From Nepenthes gracilis (Eukaryota > Streptophyta > Magnoliopsida > Caryophyllales > Nepenthaceae): DNA of 64,000 bases. This document shows positions 13,201 through 24,300 of the stretch, one piece after another. The stretch spans positions 26,753,341 through 26,817,340 of the forward strand of contig BSYO01000005.1 in the NCBI GenBank assembly GCA_033239525.1, in the 5' to 3' direction. The position numbers were made by a program, and so were the translations under genes. The notes beneath the pieces are model-generated. The model did no database searches, was not told the DNA's origin, and saw only the letters and a program-made list of their open reading frames with translations. Numbering within the stretch: the stretch's first letter is position 1; every line of letters starts with the position of its first letter.

Positions 13201-14191
13201 TGACTTCATCATCCTTCTCCTCTATGTGGATGATATGTTAACTGTTGGACAAAACGGTGCTCGGATCAAGGAGTTGAAGTAGCAACTTAGGTAGTCGTTT
13301 TCCATGAAGGACTTGGAGCTGACGAAGCAGATTTTGGGTATCGGAATATTTCACAATCACAATAATAAGAAACTATGGCTGTCCCAAGAGAGATATATTG
13401 AGAAAATACTCCAACGCTTCAAGATGGAGAAGTCCAAGCCAATGAGCACCCCACTGGCCAACCACTTTAGGCTGAGTAGCAGGCAGTGTCCGATCTCGAA
13501 TGTTGATAAGGTTGCCATGAGAAGTGTGCTCTACTCTTCAGCAGTAGGGAGTTTGATGTATGCTATGGTGTACACAATGCCAGACATTACATATGCGATC
13601 GATACTGTTAGCAGGTTTCTCTCAAATCCGGGAAAGGAGCATTGCTGTGCTGCTAAGTGGATTTTAAGATATCTTCGGGGAACTTCCAAGATGTGCCTGC
13701 GTTTTCGAAGTGATAAGCTGCAGTTAATTGGTTACACAGATGTTGATATGGTTGGAAACGTTGACTCTCGAAAATTCACTTCGGGATATTTGGTCAAGTT
13801 CGTCGGAGGGACAGTCTCCTGAAAGTCAAAGTTACAAAAGTTCATCACCACAAGGGCAGAATTTATTGTAGCGACAGAAGCGAGCAAGGAGATGTTGTGG
13901 ATGCAAAAGTTCATCCAAGAGCTGTGCCTCAAGTAGAAGAAGCATGTGGTACTTTGTGACAGCCAAAGTGCCATACATCTCTATAAAAACTTCTCATTTC
14001 ATTCAAAATCGAAACATATTGATATTCGATACCATTGGATAAGAAATGTTGGCGAAGGACTATTGTCACTGGAAAAGGTCTAGATTGAAGAAAACGGGTT
14101 AGATATGTTGACCAAAGTATTACCCAAGGGAAAGCTTGAAACTTGTTGTGACATAGCTGGCCTAACTAATTTGGTTTCCACACGGTCGTGA
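10231..14191 (+). pseudogene. Copia gag-pol polyprotein pseudogene
   Basis: Collinear fragments of one polyprotein in the plus strand. Gag: UBN2-like region from ~10,255, then a CX2CX4HX4C zinc knuckle at 10,927-10,968 (CHYCEKKCHIKKYC). Protease: 11,137-11,151 reads DIGAS instead of D-S/T-GAS. Integrase: the first catalytic aspartate is lost (HTN at ~11,700 where HTD is expected); the second is kept (SDNGGEY, ~11,892), and the glutamate (NGVAEC) lies near 12,000. Reverse transcriptase: YVDD at 13,223-13,234. RNase H: TDVDMVG near 13,736. At least ten in-frame TAA/TAG/TGA codons break it (for example 10,381, 11,287, 11,569, 11,953, 12,949 and 13,820). Gag-knuckle and RT style suggest a Tork/TAR-like lineage, which is an inference. 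Confidence 0.9.
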
Positions 14192-14199
14192 GGAAAAGT
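14190..14199 (+). other. Polypurine tract candidate
   Basis: The purine run gaggaaaag lies immediately upstream of the 3' LTR, where plus-strand priming of an LTR element occurs. Confidence 0.6.
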
Positions 14200-14200
14200 T

Positions 14201-15174
14201 TGTTGGGATTACTCTCATGTGAAAAAATGTCGGAGTGAAAAATGTCAGTGTGAAAAATACTGAACTAAAAAATACCGGTTTACATTTTCCGGAATGGAAT
14301 GGCAGATTTACTGGTTTGGTTTTACCGGTATGAAAGGCCGGTATACGTTTTTTTCCGGAATGGTTTTTCCAGAATGCTTTTTCGGAATGGTTGGAATTTT
14401 CGGAATTGATGGAATTTCCGGAATGCAGAAGGCCAGAATGGATAAATGCAGGAATAGAATTGCCAAGAATGAAATTGGCTGGTATGAAATTTTCGGAATG
14501 AAAATTCCGGAATGCAATTGGCCGGTTTAAAGTTTTAAGGTTTGAGAACTCTAAAGCAAAAGTCCGAGGATTTTTGTCAATGTTTGGGAACTACAAGTGA
14601 AAAATTGGTCACCTACAACATCTACGCAATCAGCTTTTGCAAAAAGGAAATTGACTATCAGAACTAACGGTTGATTGATTGAGCAGGTCAGTTCCTCCCG
14701 ACTGAGTGGCGCTTAGTAGAGCAGGTTGTAGAATTGGTGGCAGGTTGTAAAGTTGGTGGCAGGTTTTGCACACACGCAACTTGCCTATTGGGTAGGCAAC
14801 GACCCGGACAAATTTGTATATATATGCATGCTGGGAATGCAAGCAAAAAAAGAGAGAAGTAAGAAGGAGAAAAACTTAAGAGAGATCAATGAGTAGCCAG
14901 ACTTTACTCTTGTATTTTTGCTCTTGTTTTTTATTCTCAACTCTCAAAGGGCTTCTATAGCCAAAAAGGGGGATTTCTGTAACCATATTCACATAGTAAA
15001 ATTTGTTTGTAAACTAAATGTCTCGTGATTTTTCCATCTTATTTTAGAAGAGGGTTTTTCATGTAAAAATTTGGTATATTATTACTCATTTTCTCACATT
15101 CCTCTATCGTGTGTACTTGTGCGTATCATGCTTGTCCAACTCTATTTGTTCGACCGGTCATTATCTTTCCTACA
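14201..15174 (+). repeat. 3' LTR of the Copia element
   Basis: It starts TGTTGGGATTACTCT and ends CTTTCCTACA, 974 bp, followed by the ATTAT target duplication. It carries one copy of the block that is doubled in the 5' LTR. Confidence 0.93.
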
Positions 15175-15179
15175 ATTAT

Positions 15180-15862
15180 GTTGTTCATAATGGTTTTCCA
15201 TTAGAAAGAACAATAGGTTTCTGTGCGTGCCCATTCCTCTTGATGGCTATTATGTGGTCCATGTAGGAAGACAGGAGGCAGTCACATTTAGGTATGAGCA
15301 CCAAATTTAGTGCAGTTCCAAATGGCTGATATAGCAAAATAATTCTTCCAACTTTTGATGATCTTGAATTTTTATTGACCAACCTTTTTTTAAAAAAAAT
15401 TATTCTTCTTTTCGAAATTTGCAGATCTATTCAACTTTCTAACTTCCGGTTAAGTTTTTTTTGGGCAAAAAAATTAAATAGAGTTGGAAATTTTAAAAAT
15501 CCGACGAAAAACATTGCAAGCAGAAAAAGTTCGTGAATAAAATTGCATGACCATAAGAAATTCAAATATAATTTGCTAATTTCCCATTTATTATGTTGCA
15601 ATTCTCCTTAAACCCTAAAATGTGAAAGCTCCGTGTCGTGGGCCAACATTTTCTATTACCCATTTCATATGTAATGGAAATAATATTTATTCTACCACGT
15701 AAAGGCCCTGTTGATTTTTCTGACATTAGATTCACATTGAAAAGAAGAAAAATTTTAGCTGTTTATAACCTGTTATACATAGTTATGGCATCCACAAATC
15801 AATAGTTTTATTATCCTTGTTTTTTATTGCCAAGAGAAAATGAAAGAAAAAGGAACATCTAC
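15180..15862 (-). other. SCAMP-A intron sequence between Copia and exon 2
   Basis: From about 15,650 onward it aligns with SCAMP-B intron 2 (27,525-27,736). Between 15,180 and 15,650 there is no match to SCAMP-B. A 15-base sequence just outside the Copia 5' end (8,728-8,742) recurs at 15,239-15,253. Confidence 0.7.
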
Positions 15863-17216
15863 TGTTGTATAAAATGCGCCACCACCAAAGTTTGACAAGC
15901 TGAATCTTTTGCCTCACGTTGCTGGCTCCTTATAATGGAACAATTTATTAAAGCAGAAAATATTGGAAATCCGACTGTTTGTTTGAACTGTGAGAAAATA
16001 ACAATAATATACAACAAGCTAGTAATAATAACAAATAATATAGCACACAAGTGAAAAAAATCATTTTAAATGAGGAAAAAAACCACGGGACTATACATCC
16101 GAACTATATCCACTATACAATGTGTTCGGTTATAAAAAACCAAAATAAATATAAGGTCATAACACATTGTAATAAATGAGCCCGAATAATAATGAGTATA
16201 AGACAACATAGAAGAAATATAACCGGTTAAATGTCCTCAATTTCAAGAACAACGTATCCAAGGTCAGTAGAGAATAGAATACGATTTGGAACTCAATCGG
16301 ATACTTAAACCTTCCTCTTATCTTTTTTCTCTTTCTTTCTCTTCCTTTTCTCACAGTGTCAGCACTGAAAATCTCAAAAACTATAAATATGATAATCCTA
16401 AAATCGCGTCAGGCATATTTATATTAAGAACAAATCTTGAGCACCCGTCGGACACACATCACACGCGAGTCTACTATAAATGGTACATGAGCGCCCGTCG
16501 GGCACTCCTTAAGCTCTAAGCAATATAGGAATCTCACTCATGCAACCCTCGCATGTTCCTTAGGTAGCCCTACTCTAGAATCGGCACACATGCATATAAT
16601 AGGCATTTATGATGCGCCATTCTGCAACTTTTTCAGATTAGTTCAATGCACGTATGTCCTTGTACATTCCACTAAATGACATATCAAATGAATATGGGAC
16701 CACACTAACTTAACAGAAAAGGCATGGATTCATTATAGCAGAAAAGGTAGAAAAAGTGGCTCTGTAAGCCAAACAAGAACATAAAATTACATATTTGATG
16801 AGAGCTGCATGTACAACTATGTAAGAAGCCTCAATTCTCAATTTGTGCTAAGAAATTGAGCAATTAAAAGCTCCAAACCCTACTACACAAACTTCAAAGA
16901 TGTAGACTTTTTTGGGTCACAAAAAGATGTAGACTTTGAGTTATACTCTATCAATTACAGAAAAACGAAAAGAAGAGATCTGTTGACCATATCACAGAAA
17001 CCAAATAACCTTATCATTAAATCAATTACAACCAACAACCGAAGTCAGCTCCTGCAATTAACAGAACTATCGACTTCAATTACAGTGTAAAAACAAAAGA
17101 TCACGTCAGTGCAATTCTAGGTTAATAATGAAAGATTATCGGCCAGGGAGACTTACAACAGAGAAGGGTTTAACTTCTTCTTCATCGAAAGGAATTGGAT
17201 CGTAACGGCCGGCCAT

Positions 17217-17600
17217 TTGATTCCCTGATACTCAATCGCCAAGAACCTTACCTTACACGGACCGAAGTTTTTCGCAGAGAGAGAGAGAGACAGAGAGGAG
17301 GACAGATGTTAAAAAGAACTGAATACGAGAAAATTGAAACTGCATATAAACTGCGGAGAAAGTTGGAAGCTCAGAGCAGGGTCCATGGTCTGCTACAGAA
17401 TTTGGAAATGGACGACTTTTCAGAGAGAGAGAGAGAGGAGAGAGAGAGAGACGGGAGGGCGAACCTTGGAGATTCAACGCGGCAGAGAAAGGGTCTGCCG
17501 TTTGTTTTAATGAAAAAATATTTAAAAATATTTTTATTTTTTTTATTATGCTTAGAATTTTATTGTCAATTTATTATAACATAAATTCGATAAATTTTGA
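17217..17600 (-). promoter_or_regulatory. SCAMP-A 5' leader and proximal promoter
   Basis: It is conserved with SCAMP-B 28,345-28,750, including two (GA)n tracts (17,277-17,292 and 17,420-17,450), which read as CT-rich leader on the coding strand. Such CT-rich stretches are typical of plant 5' UTRs. A transcription start cannot be fixed from sequence. Confidence 0.5.
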
Positions 17601-17717
17601 AAAAATAATATCAATGTAAACTATATAAAAATACAATGTGATACATAAAATTCTAAAAATGTAAAAATGTTAATATGAAAGACTATATTATAGTTTATAC
17701 GTTATGTACATACCGTG

Positions 17718-17851
17718 GAGGAACGAGGGGCCCTGCACTGCAGCTCTACAGCGCAGGACCAATGCCTCGGAACGGGAGTCGTTGGATGAAATAGTTAACA
17801 TGCCTCGGAACGGGAACTATCACAGAGCTGCGGTGTAGGGCCCTCGTTCCA
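17718..17851. repeat. GC-rich hairpin insertion upstream of SCAMP-A
   Basis: Imperfect inverted arms: ggaacgaggggccctgca... on the left and ...agggccctcgttcc on the right. Inside are two copies of tgcctcggaacggga. The corresponding place in SCAMP-B (about 28,870-28,905) lacks it. It looks like a small MITE or foldback insertion; no target duplication was resolved. Confidence 0.6.
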
Positions 17852-17924
17852 TACTTGTGGAAGCTTTATAGTAAAAAAAAATTATATAGTTAAAATGAAA
17901 TAATTTTTAAATTTAAAATTAGAA

Positions 17925-18112
17925 AATATTTTATTTGTTGATTTGTTTTTTATTAGAATTTTTTTAATAAATTTTAAGCATGTTTCTGGAAGTTCTGCAA
18001 GGTTAGTGGACTTTGAATGAAATTACGGAATGTTCAAATTTGGGAGACTCGTTCATTTTAAGCTGCAGCAGGAGGAGGATTCTAATGTGAACACCGCCGC
18101 TTAAAATGCGCC
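17925..18112. repeat. SCAMP 5' flank, conserved in both duplicates
   Basis: About 190 bp aligns closely with 29,943-30,140 (shared block gtggactttgaatgaaatta). This shows the duplicated block extends at least this far upstream of SCAMP and that 28,973-29,939 is extra DNA in copy B. Confidence 0.85.
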
Positions 18113-18357
18113 GTAATGCCATAATGGTTGGTTGAATAATAATTTTTGATTTAATAATAAGACCACTTCATTATAAATTAGAGATTACAAATTCAGATGA
18201 TAAATATAATTTTTTATGATATAGTTGTAGTGATAAATCTATCACCAAGTTGGATAAATTTAACCCAAATATCAAAATTCGAATTAATAAAACGGTCTAA
18301 ATTACCAAAAGATCGCTTTATTAAAATATTAATAAGATATTTAAATAACTTTTAATA

Positions 18358-18545
18358 TTGGCATGTCAAAAGAATAATAACTGAAGGACAATAATGCTGT
18401 AAAATTCAAGTATCATAGACCACTAACAATGATAAAATAATGAATAAAAATATCAATATTGGTACAATTATATTGATATCGGATAATACATATCGATATT
18501 GGATATATTAAAAAAAAAATTTCTGATAATCGTAAATTGACAGGG
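18358..18545 (-). pseudogene. DUF707 gene remnant, part 1 (intron 12)
   Basis: It aligns with 39,895-40,075 in intron 12 of the intact DUF707 gene (shared words catagaccac, caatgata, gatatatta). Together with 20,525-20,617 it marks the position of a lost DUF707 duplicate. Confidence 0.7.
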
Positions 18546-20524
18546 TCTTTTATCAATCTATATATCAATCAAATATTGACTATATAAGCTAATATATTGT
18601 GATATTATTACAGTAAAAAATTGATATTGATGACCAAATACTAATATATATTAATACTATATACTGATATTTTATCTATGGATAAAACTTTAAGACCGAA
18701 TGACCAACACAATCCCTCTTCACAGGTATCAATATGATCAACTTGTCAAAGTTGGGAACTCGTCAATTTTTTATCTATAAACAGCAAACATTGACTCCTA
18801 GAAAATATTACATCAATAAAAGACTTTAGATTTGGTTTGGTTAGATTTGAAATGCATTGATAGGTGATTTCCTGTGTGCTGATGTTTGCCATGCTTGTGA
18901 ACTATCAAAAGATCTCGCCCATTTATGCATCCCATTTTAGTTACGAGGCAGGGAATGTCATCTTTCATTTTCTGTGATAAAGTTGTATGGTGTTAGTTCC
19001 TGATTTACTTCTATAAAGTTTTTGTTTTCCCTCAAATATTAATGTTTGGAGTACACTTAGTATTCAGTATGGTTCAAATAAGGACACACTGATCCGATAT
19101 AAATCAAAGTGAATTGCCTAGACACTTAACCAGTTCGGGAACATCCTCGCTGAAGCTCCTGCCGATAGGCCAAGTAACCAAATGATCGAAAGTATGGAAA
19201 GCTAAGGTAATTAATGTCCCAATAACATGATAAACAAGGCACCTATTCCTGTCACATGATTATATGTAATCGAGAGATGATTAGTAATACTTAAGTAGGT
19301 CGTAACGGTCTAATAAATACCAAACATTAATTGATAAATAGTTACTTAACCAATGTCGATAATAGTGATCCAACCATTGTAATATTGGTAGTAAATGTAA
19401 TATAATGTTTCAGACAATATAGACGCTAATTCGGGATAGACGTATTAATTGATGCATGGACAATAAATATAGGCCCCCAGTCAGGAAGGGGGTATCGCAT
19501 ACTTTGATAAATAATCGCCAGAAGCGAACATAACTAAATTATTGGAGTACGGCCCTGCTAATAAACTCAAATCTACACTCATACCCTCTCCTCTTTATTT
19601 TAGTATATTTCATTTTCCTCTATAACGATTTTTAATTTGAATGTCGAAAGATATACTAAAGACGAAGTATTGTATTTCTTTTACCTCACATTAAATTGTT
19701 ATGGTGCGTAGAATCCAAATTTAAAGTTTCGAAAACCAAACCCGTTTTTTTTCCGACGAAAATACTGTCTCATTTTCTAATTCGTATAGTAATCTATATC
19801 TCAGATACGGATCTCTTAGTTTTCTTTGATTGAGTGGAATTTGGCAGTTTCACAAAGTATAAATCTTGTATTGGCAATAGGGTATCATAGTATCTGAGAA
19901 CTCTTTTTTTATGAGCAAACTATCTTGTTACCCAGCAAAAGCAGTTGAATTGCCTTTGGAGCAATTAGGGACAAAGGCATATGAGTGGAAGGGGAAGATA
20001 AACCAAGGTTGTTAAGCATTGCTTTTGAATCAGCTTTTGAAAAAAGCTAATTACTGAATCTTCTCCTTATTGAGGTTTCTGCAAGTGTCCTAGTTTTTGT
20101 TAACAAGCCAAATGTATGAGATGGCGTCTGATGATTTCTTTCAAACTGTATTTTGATCTTCCTCTGCCTTTTTTATAATGAGCATTTAAGCGGAAGGTAA
20201 AGAGGTTGGGAAAAAGTTACCTGATTGCCCATCTCAATGCACATAATTGCATCTAAATAGCTGTGGGGCAGGAGAGATCAAAGGGGACTCCATCTCTTAA
20301 AAAAATAGATATTATTTTTTTATTAATTTAGACTATTTATTTTTAAATAAATAGTTATAATTTAATTACTTTTAAAATTTTTAAAAATAATTAAAATTAA
20401 TTATTAAATTACAACCACTTATTTAAAAATAAATAGCTCGAATTAAGAAAAAAACATCCCTAATTCTGCGGTGAGAGCACCACGGATGAAGAAAAATTTG
20501 CATAAAAAATCCGACCATAAAATA
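18546..20524. mobile_element. Insertion of about 2 kb splitting the DUF707 remnant; LTR-like part
   Basis: The remnant is contiguous in the intact gene, so this interval is inserted or rearranged DNA. Part of it (about 19,060-19,900) has LTR-like character: a TATA-like aataaatata at ~19,465 followed by gcccccagtcagg and a pyrimidine-rich stretch. No terminal repeats or coding domains could be defined, so the class is uncertain. Confidence 0.4.
20310..20455. repeat. AT-rich inverted repeat (MITE-like hairpin)
   Basis: The left arm around ctatttatttttaaataa (20,332-20,350) pairs with an arm around ttatttaaaaataaatag (20,421-20,437). The flanking parts also pair imperfectly. It could be a small foldback element within the larger insertion. 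Confidence 0.55.
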
Positions 20525-20617
20525 ATCTGTGTATGAATATGAAAGCGTTTAGAGCTACAAAATTGAGGTTAACTGTCCTTTTACATAAATGAACCACCCA
20601 AGATTTGCATGCCCTGA
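20525..20617 (-). pseudogene. DUF707 gene remnant, part 2 (exon 12 end)
   Basis: It aligns with 40,100-40,175: the end of exon 12 (HQG-Q-LGGS reading on the minus strand, here HQGMQILGGS) and the start of intron 12. Similarity stops abruptly at 20,617, so the rest of the exon and gene is gone. It lies between SCAMP-A and SCAMP-B, as a tandem SCAMP+DUF707 duplication would predict. Confidence 0.75.
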
Positions 20618-20629
20618 TGGCTAACACTA

Positions 20630-21357
20630 ATCTAATGGACTTTTCACAAATATTATACCAGTTAAAGATTTATTTACAATCTCCTTTTTTATATGGGACT
20701 TATCAAAAATTTTAAAAATAAAAATAAAATTATAATAATTATAAATAAATTTGTTATGATCTCTGCATGAATAGGCAACAATAAAAATATCAAATACAAT
20801 AATTTATTCATTAATAATTACAATCTAATAACTAAAATTGGGTCGGACAAGTCAAACTAACACTATAAATAATATAATTAAAATACAAATTACAACGGTC
20901 ACAATGCAGAATTTCTTTTCACAATACATCCGGACTAACCTTTGTAGGTTCAACTGAACTAGATATATACACTTCCATTTGATATTATTGAATTAAACGA
21001 CGGTGTGAGACTTGTGCAAGTAACCGCCCCAACCAACAAAACTATTAAACAGAAGTAGGAGGTGGTGGTCGGAGAAGCCGGCGTAGTGACTGCAGTGGTT
21101 TTAGTTCTATTTAAAGCATATGATTCAATCAGATTCAACAAAGTATAATATACATAATACATCCATCGTAATTCTCTGACAACCAAGAAGAAAATAAAGA
21201 GTAACACCCAAAAACAAAAGCAAATGAAAAGTTTATTAAAATCATCCAACTGAAGCAATCATTCTGTCTACGTTGATGTTTCTTCTAATCTACAGAGGTA
21301 AGAGCAGATGCCTAATTCCATGCACAAGTTCACTATTGTCGTTCACTAGGCGACAGT
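20630..21357. other. SCAMP-B 3' flank
   Basis: AT-rich, no exon found. The SCAMP-B 3' UTR lies at its right end; similarity to the 3' flank of SCAMP-A starts near 21,285 (A: 3,855). No polyadenylation site could be chosen with confidence. Confidence 0.45.
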
Positions 21358-24300
21358 TCAAAATGCAGCTCTCACCGCTCCTCTTGCCGCCTCCTGCCTC
21401 ATTTGTGCCGCCCCGCCATTGCCTCGGAAGTACATGTATACTTGCTGCAGATTCATGAAAAGTGAGTGAAATTTTTTTGATAAAATAAAAAAAAAAGAAA
21501 GAAAGAAAAAAAAAGGAAAGAAAATCCATGAAAAGTGATGAAAACTGAGAACTGTAATGATCCATCCACCATCTAAGCTCCATGCTACACCAAGGTTCTA
21601 AAGGCCAAGATTAAAAGTTAAAAAATAAATGATAAAACTTATATCCAGAATTATAAGAACTTGTGCCTATCTCTACCTATTATTTTCTAACTTTTAATAT
21701 TGACCGTTAGATATGTAAGAAATATTAAAAATCTATAATAATGTTTTTGAAAACCAATTACGCCATACAAATGGAAAAGAAAACGTAGAAGAAATAGACC
21801 TGAATGACCCAAAAGCTGATCACTGATTCAAGGCAGAAGAGTCCAAATCCAACGAAGTAGAATATCTGTGTAGTAAAAGGAAGTTGTCAGTACATTCAGA
21901 CCCTATTCCAATTACTTCGGTTGGTTATGAAACAAAGACTAAGAAAACAATTATCTAGAAACATATACTACTAGAGAAGCAAAAATAACTAATTTCATGT
22001 AAGAAGTTGAGTTTACTAATCGTTAGATAGGTGGGGATATTAACTATCAGTATCATCCGCCCCCACCAATACCTTGCTGCCACACCCCCATCCACCCACA
22101 GGAGAGCAACCCCCACCAACGCCAAGTAGCTGAGCAATCCCCGCACAGGTCCTCTACTGTCATCACCTGCTCCTCCTTCAGCTACCGTCATGGCATTCCC
22201 ACCTTATTCCCAAAGGTCATCTTTATTCTAATATAATATCTCTTCCTATTTTAGTTTTAGAAATATTTATTTTATTATTATCTTATTTTATTCTAATACT
22301 CAAACAACCCGTAAGCAGTCTATTTGGCTGCAGAAAAAGGGGTAACCCTCTGCACCCTTAGATGCTGCATCCCTACATCCCTAACCAGTGATGTAGTAGG
22401 AGTGGATTCATGGTCTCTTGGACATCGACAGACTTTGCTGGCATGAATTCTCAAGTTCACATCAACATATTTACCTCTCATTGGCAAATTGAAATCTCTG
22501 TTTGCAGTGAACTGAGGTAACGAATCCTACTTACACAATTTACGTAACAGCAGAAGTGAACAACAAAATCTCAGGATGGAACATACCCCAACTATAACAT
22601 GATCACCCACAAGATCTATGGCTGGAAGTATTCCCCTGCCAAGATTCACAAAAAGGAAAAAAGAATTGTCAATATGAATGAGACTCCCTACCATGTGGGG
22701 TCACCACGATGACAAACTTGGTTGATTATTTAGTGTATGCACCACGACATCACAAAAAGCTTTTAATAAAAGCACTATCCATCCAATTTATCTCGGTGAA
22801 GTAGATAATGAAAAGATACCATCCATGCAGCCAACTTCACTCGGTGAGAAGAGGCTTAGCTTAGTCAGATTTTGCTTGGTTCGATTTCAGTTAATTACCA
22901 CTTATCATAAAATCTGAATACAATGAAGTACTTACGCAAGAGATTTCCCTTTAAAAACCACAGGTGGAGCAACTGCAGCAAATATACAGAAGCCGAGGTG
23001 TAGCTGAAAACAAGAATTAAGACAAGAAGGAAACAAGTTTAAGTAACCTCAACTAGTGCTCAAAAGGCTAAAAATCAACCATATGAATATTTGAGTTTAC
23101 CAAATAGAAAATAAAGAACCATCCGAAGTTCAAAGCACTATCTTTCCTGCAAGAAGGTCAACATAATACTGTCAGCTCAAACTATGTTAAAAATTTTTAA
23201 CAAGCATATTCTAATTCCTGAAATGCTACAGGGCACTACCTGAAGGCCCGATAAAGGGGACGATACCATAACACATAAGCTCCAGGGACCCCAGATATGA
23301 AGTAGATAATTGCAAGGAACCAGATGGTTACAGCTACAAGAAATGACATTTCAGATCAACTTAAAGGACGGTAACACCCAACATCATACACAAGGAATAT
23401 ATATTATTGTGAGCACAAGCAACATTAACAGAACCAACCAGCTCCTCTGATCCAAGCTGCAGTAACTGCTATAATATTCCAAGTAAGGCACAGCGTCAAT
23501 CCTGCATGCAGCCGACTATCGTAAATCTAAATGCAGATGATTCGGAGAGATTTACAGAAACATAGGTGAAATGATTTAGTTGATGGTTCTAATCAAAGCA
23601 TCTTACAGAGATATGTACATAACAAAGCAAGGCAACATACTCAAGTACGAGTAACAGCAAGTGAAATGCCCTAAATCCAGAAACATAAAAGACTGCCAAC
23701 TATTCTTATAAGAAAGTTATAATAGCTCCTAGTAAGGAAACGAATGTGTAATAGTACCGATACTTATCAAGCCCTCACAACAATGAGACACATTTACCCA
23801 GCTTTTAGGAAATTAGCAAGACATAATCCAAAATGACAAATGATCAAGCACTCAACAAGTCTCCTGCAACTAGTAGAGTACCAAACGACTCAGAAGAAGT
23901 GATCATAACAGGATTGCTGCAAAGCTTTGTTATAGTCCCTGGAGCAAATATTATGGAGTTGAATAAATGAATAATATTGTGTACCACAATGATGATAAAG
24001 ATGGGATGGGGTTGGGAGATAGAATCTCTAGCCCTAGAACTGCAGCGTGCTCCTTAACAACAAAACTTCAGAAAAAGAACCAAAAAATAAAGAGAATGAA
24101 GATGTTTTTTTCCCCACGAATTTTCACTTCTCCACTATTGTGACAATGTAGACTCTGATGGGAGCACAACAAAATTCCAACAACCCAGTTAAGTATTCTA
24201 GCTCATAATATGCCTCAGATATCCAAACTGCAGCTAGACAAAGCATATTGTTTGCAGAGAAATCACCAAGACAAATCATACCATACAACAGAAACATCCT

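Larger units (their letters stand above)
8743..15174 (+). mobile_element. Degenerate Ty1/Copia LTR retrotransposon
   Basis: A complete but dead element of 6,432 bp: 5' LTR, tRNA-iMet primer site, gag-pol, short polypurine tract and 3' LTR, bounded by a perfect 5 bp target duplication ATTAT (8,738-8,742 and 15,175-15,179). Domain order gag, protease, integrase, reverse transcriptase, RNase H is diagnostic of Copia. It lies in the SCAMP-A pseudogene, at the place where exons 3 and 4 should be. The two LTRs differ at many positions and the coding region is full of stops, so the insertion is old. Confidence 0.93.
3929..17216 (-). pseudogene. SCAMP-A, secretory carrier membrane protein pseudogene
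   Basis: Exons recognisable by alignment to SCAMP-B: 17,216-17,157; 15,928-15,863; (exons 3 and 4 absent); 8,471-8,438; 6,851-6,729; 5,716-5,654; 5,546-5,453; 5,360-5,315; 5,218-5,151; 4,771-4,723; 4,276-4,211; 4,015-3,929. Exon lengths match SCAMP-B except exon 1, which gains one in-phase codon because the donor moved to gtt|gtaagt. Damage: exon 2 has an in-frame TGA (15,916-15,914). The last exon has adjacent TGA and TAG (3,970-3,965). The exons encoding the [16 protein letters not shown] segment and the first part of the charged coiled coil are missing from the whole interval. The two NPF motifs of exon 1 read IPF and KPF. The conserved GW of exon 9 is ER. A solo LTR lies in intron 5 and a Copia element in the large remaining intron. 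Splice sites are largely kept, so transcripts may exist, but a full SCAMP cannot be made. Confidence 0.92.
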
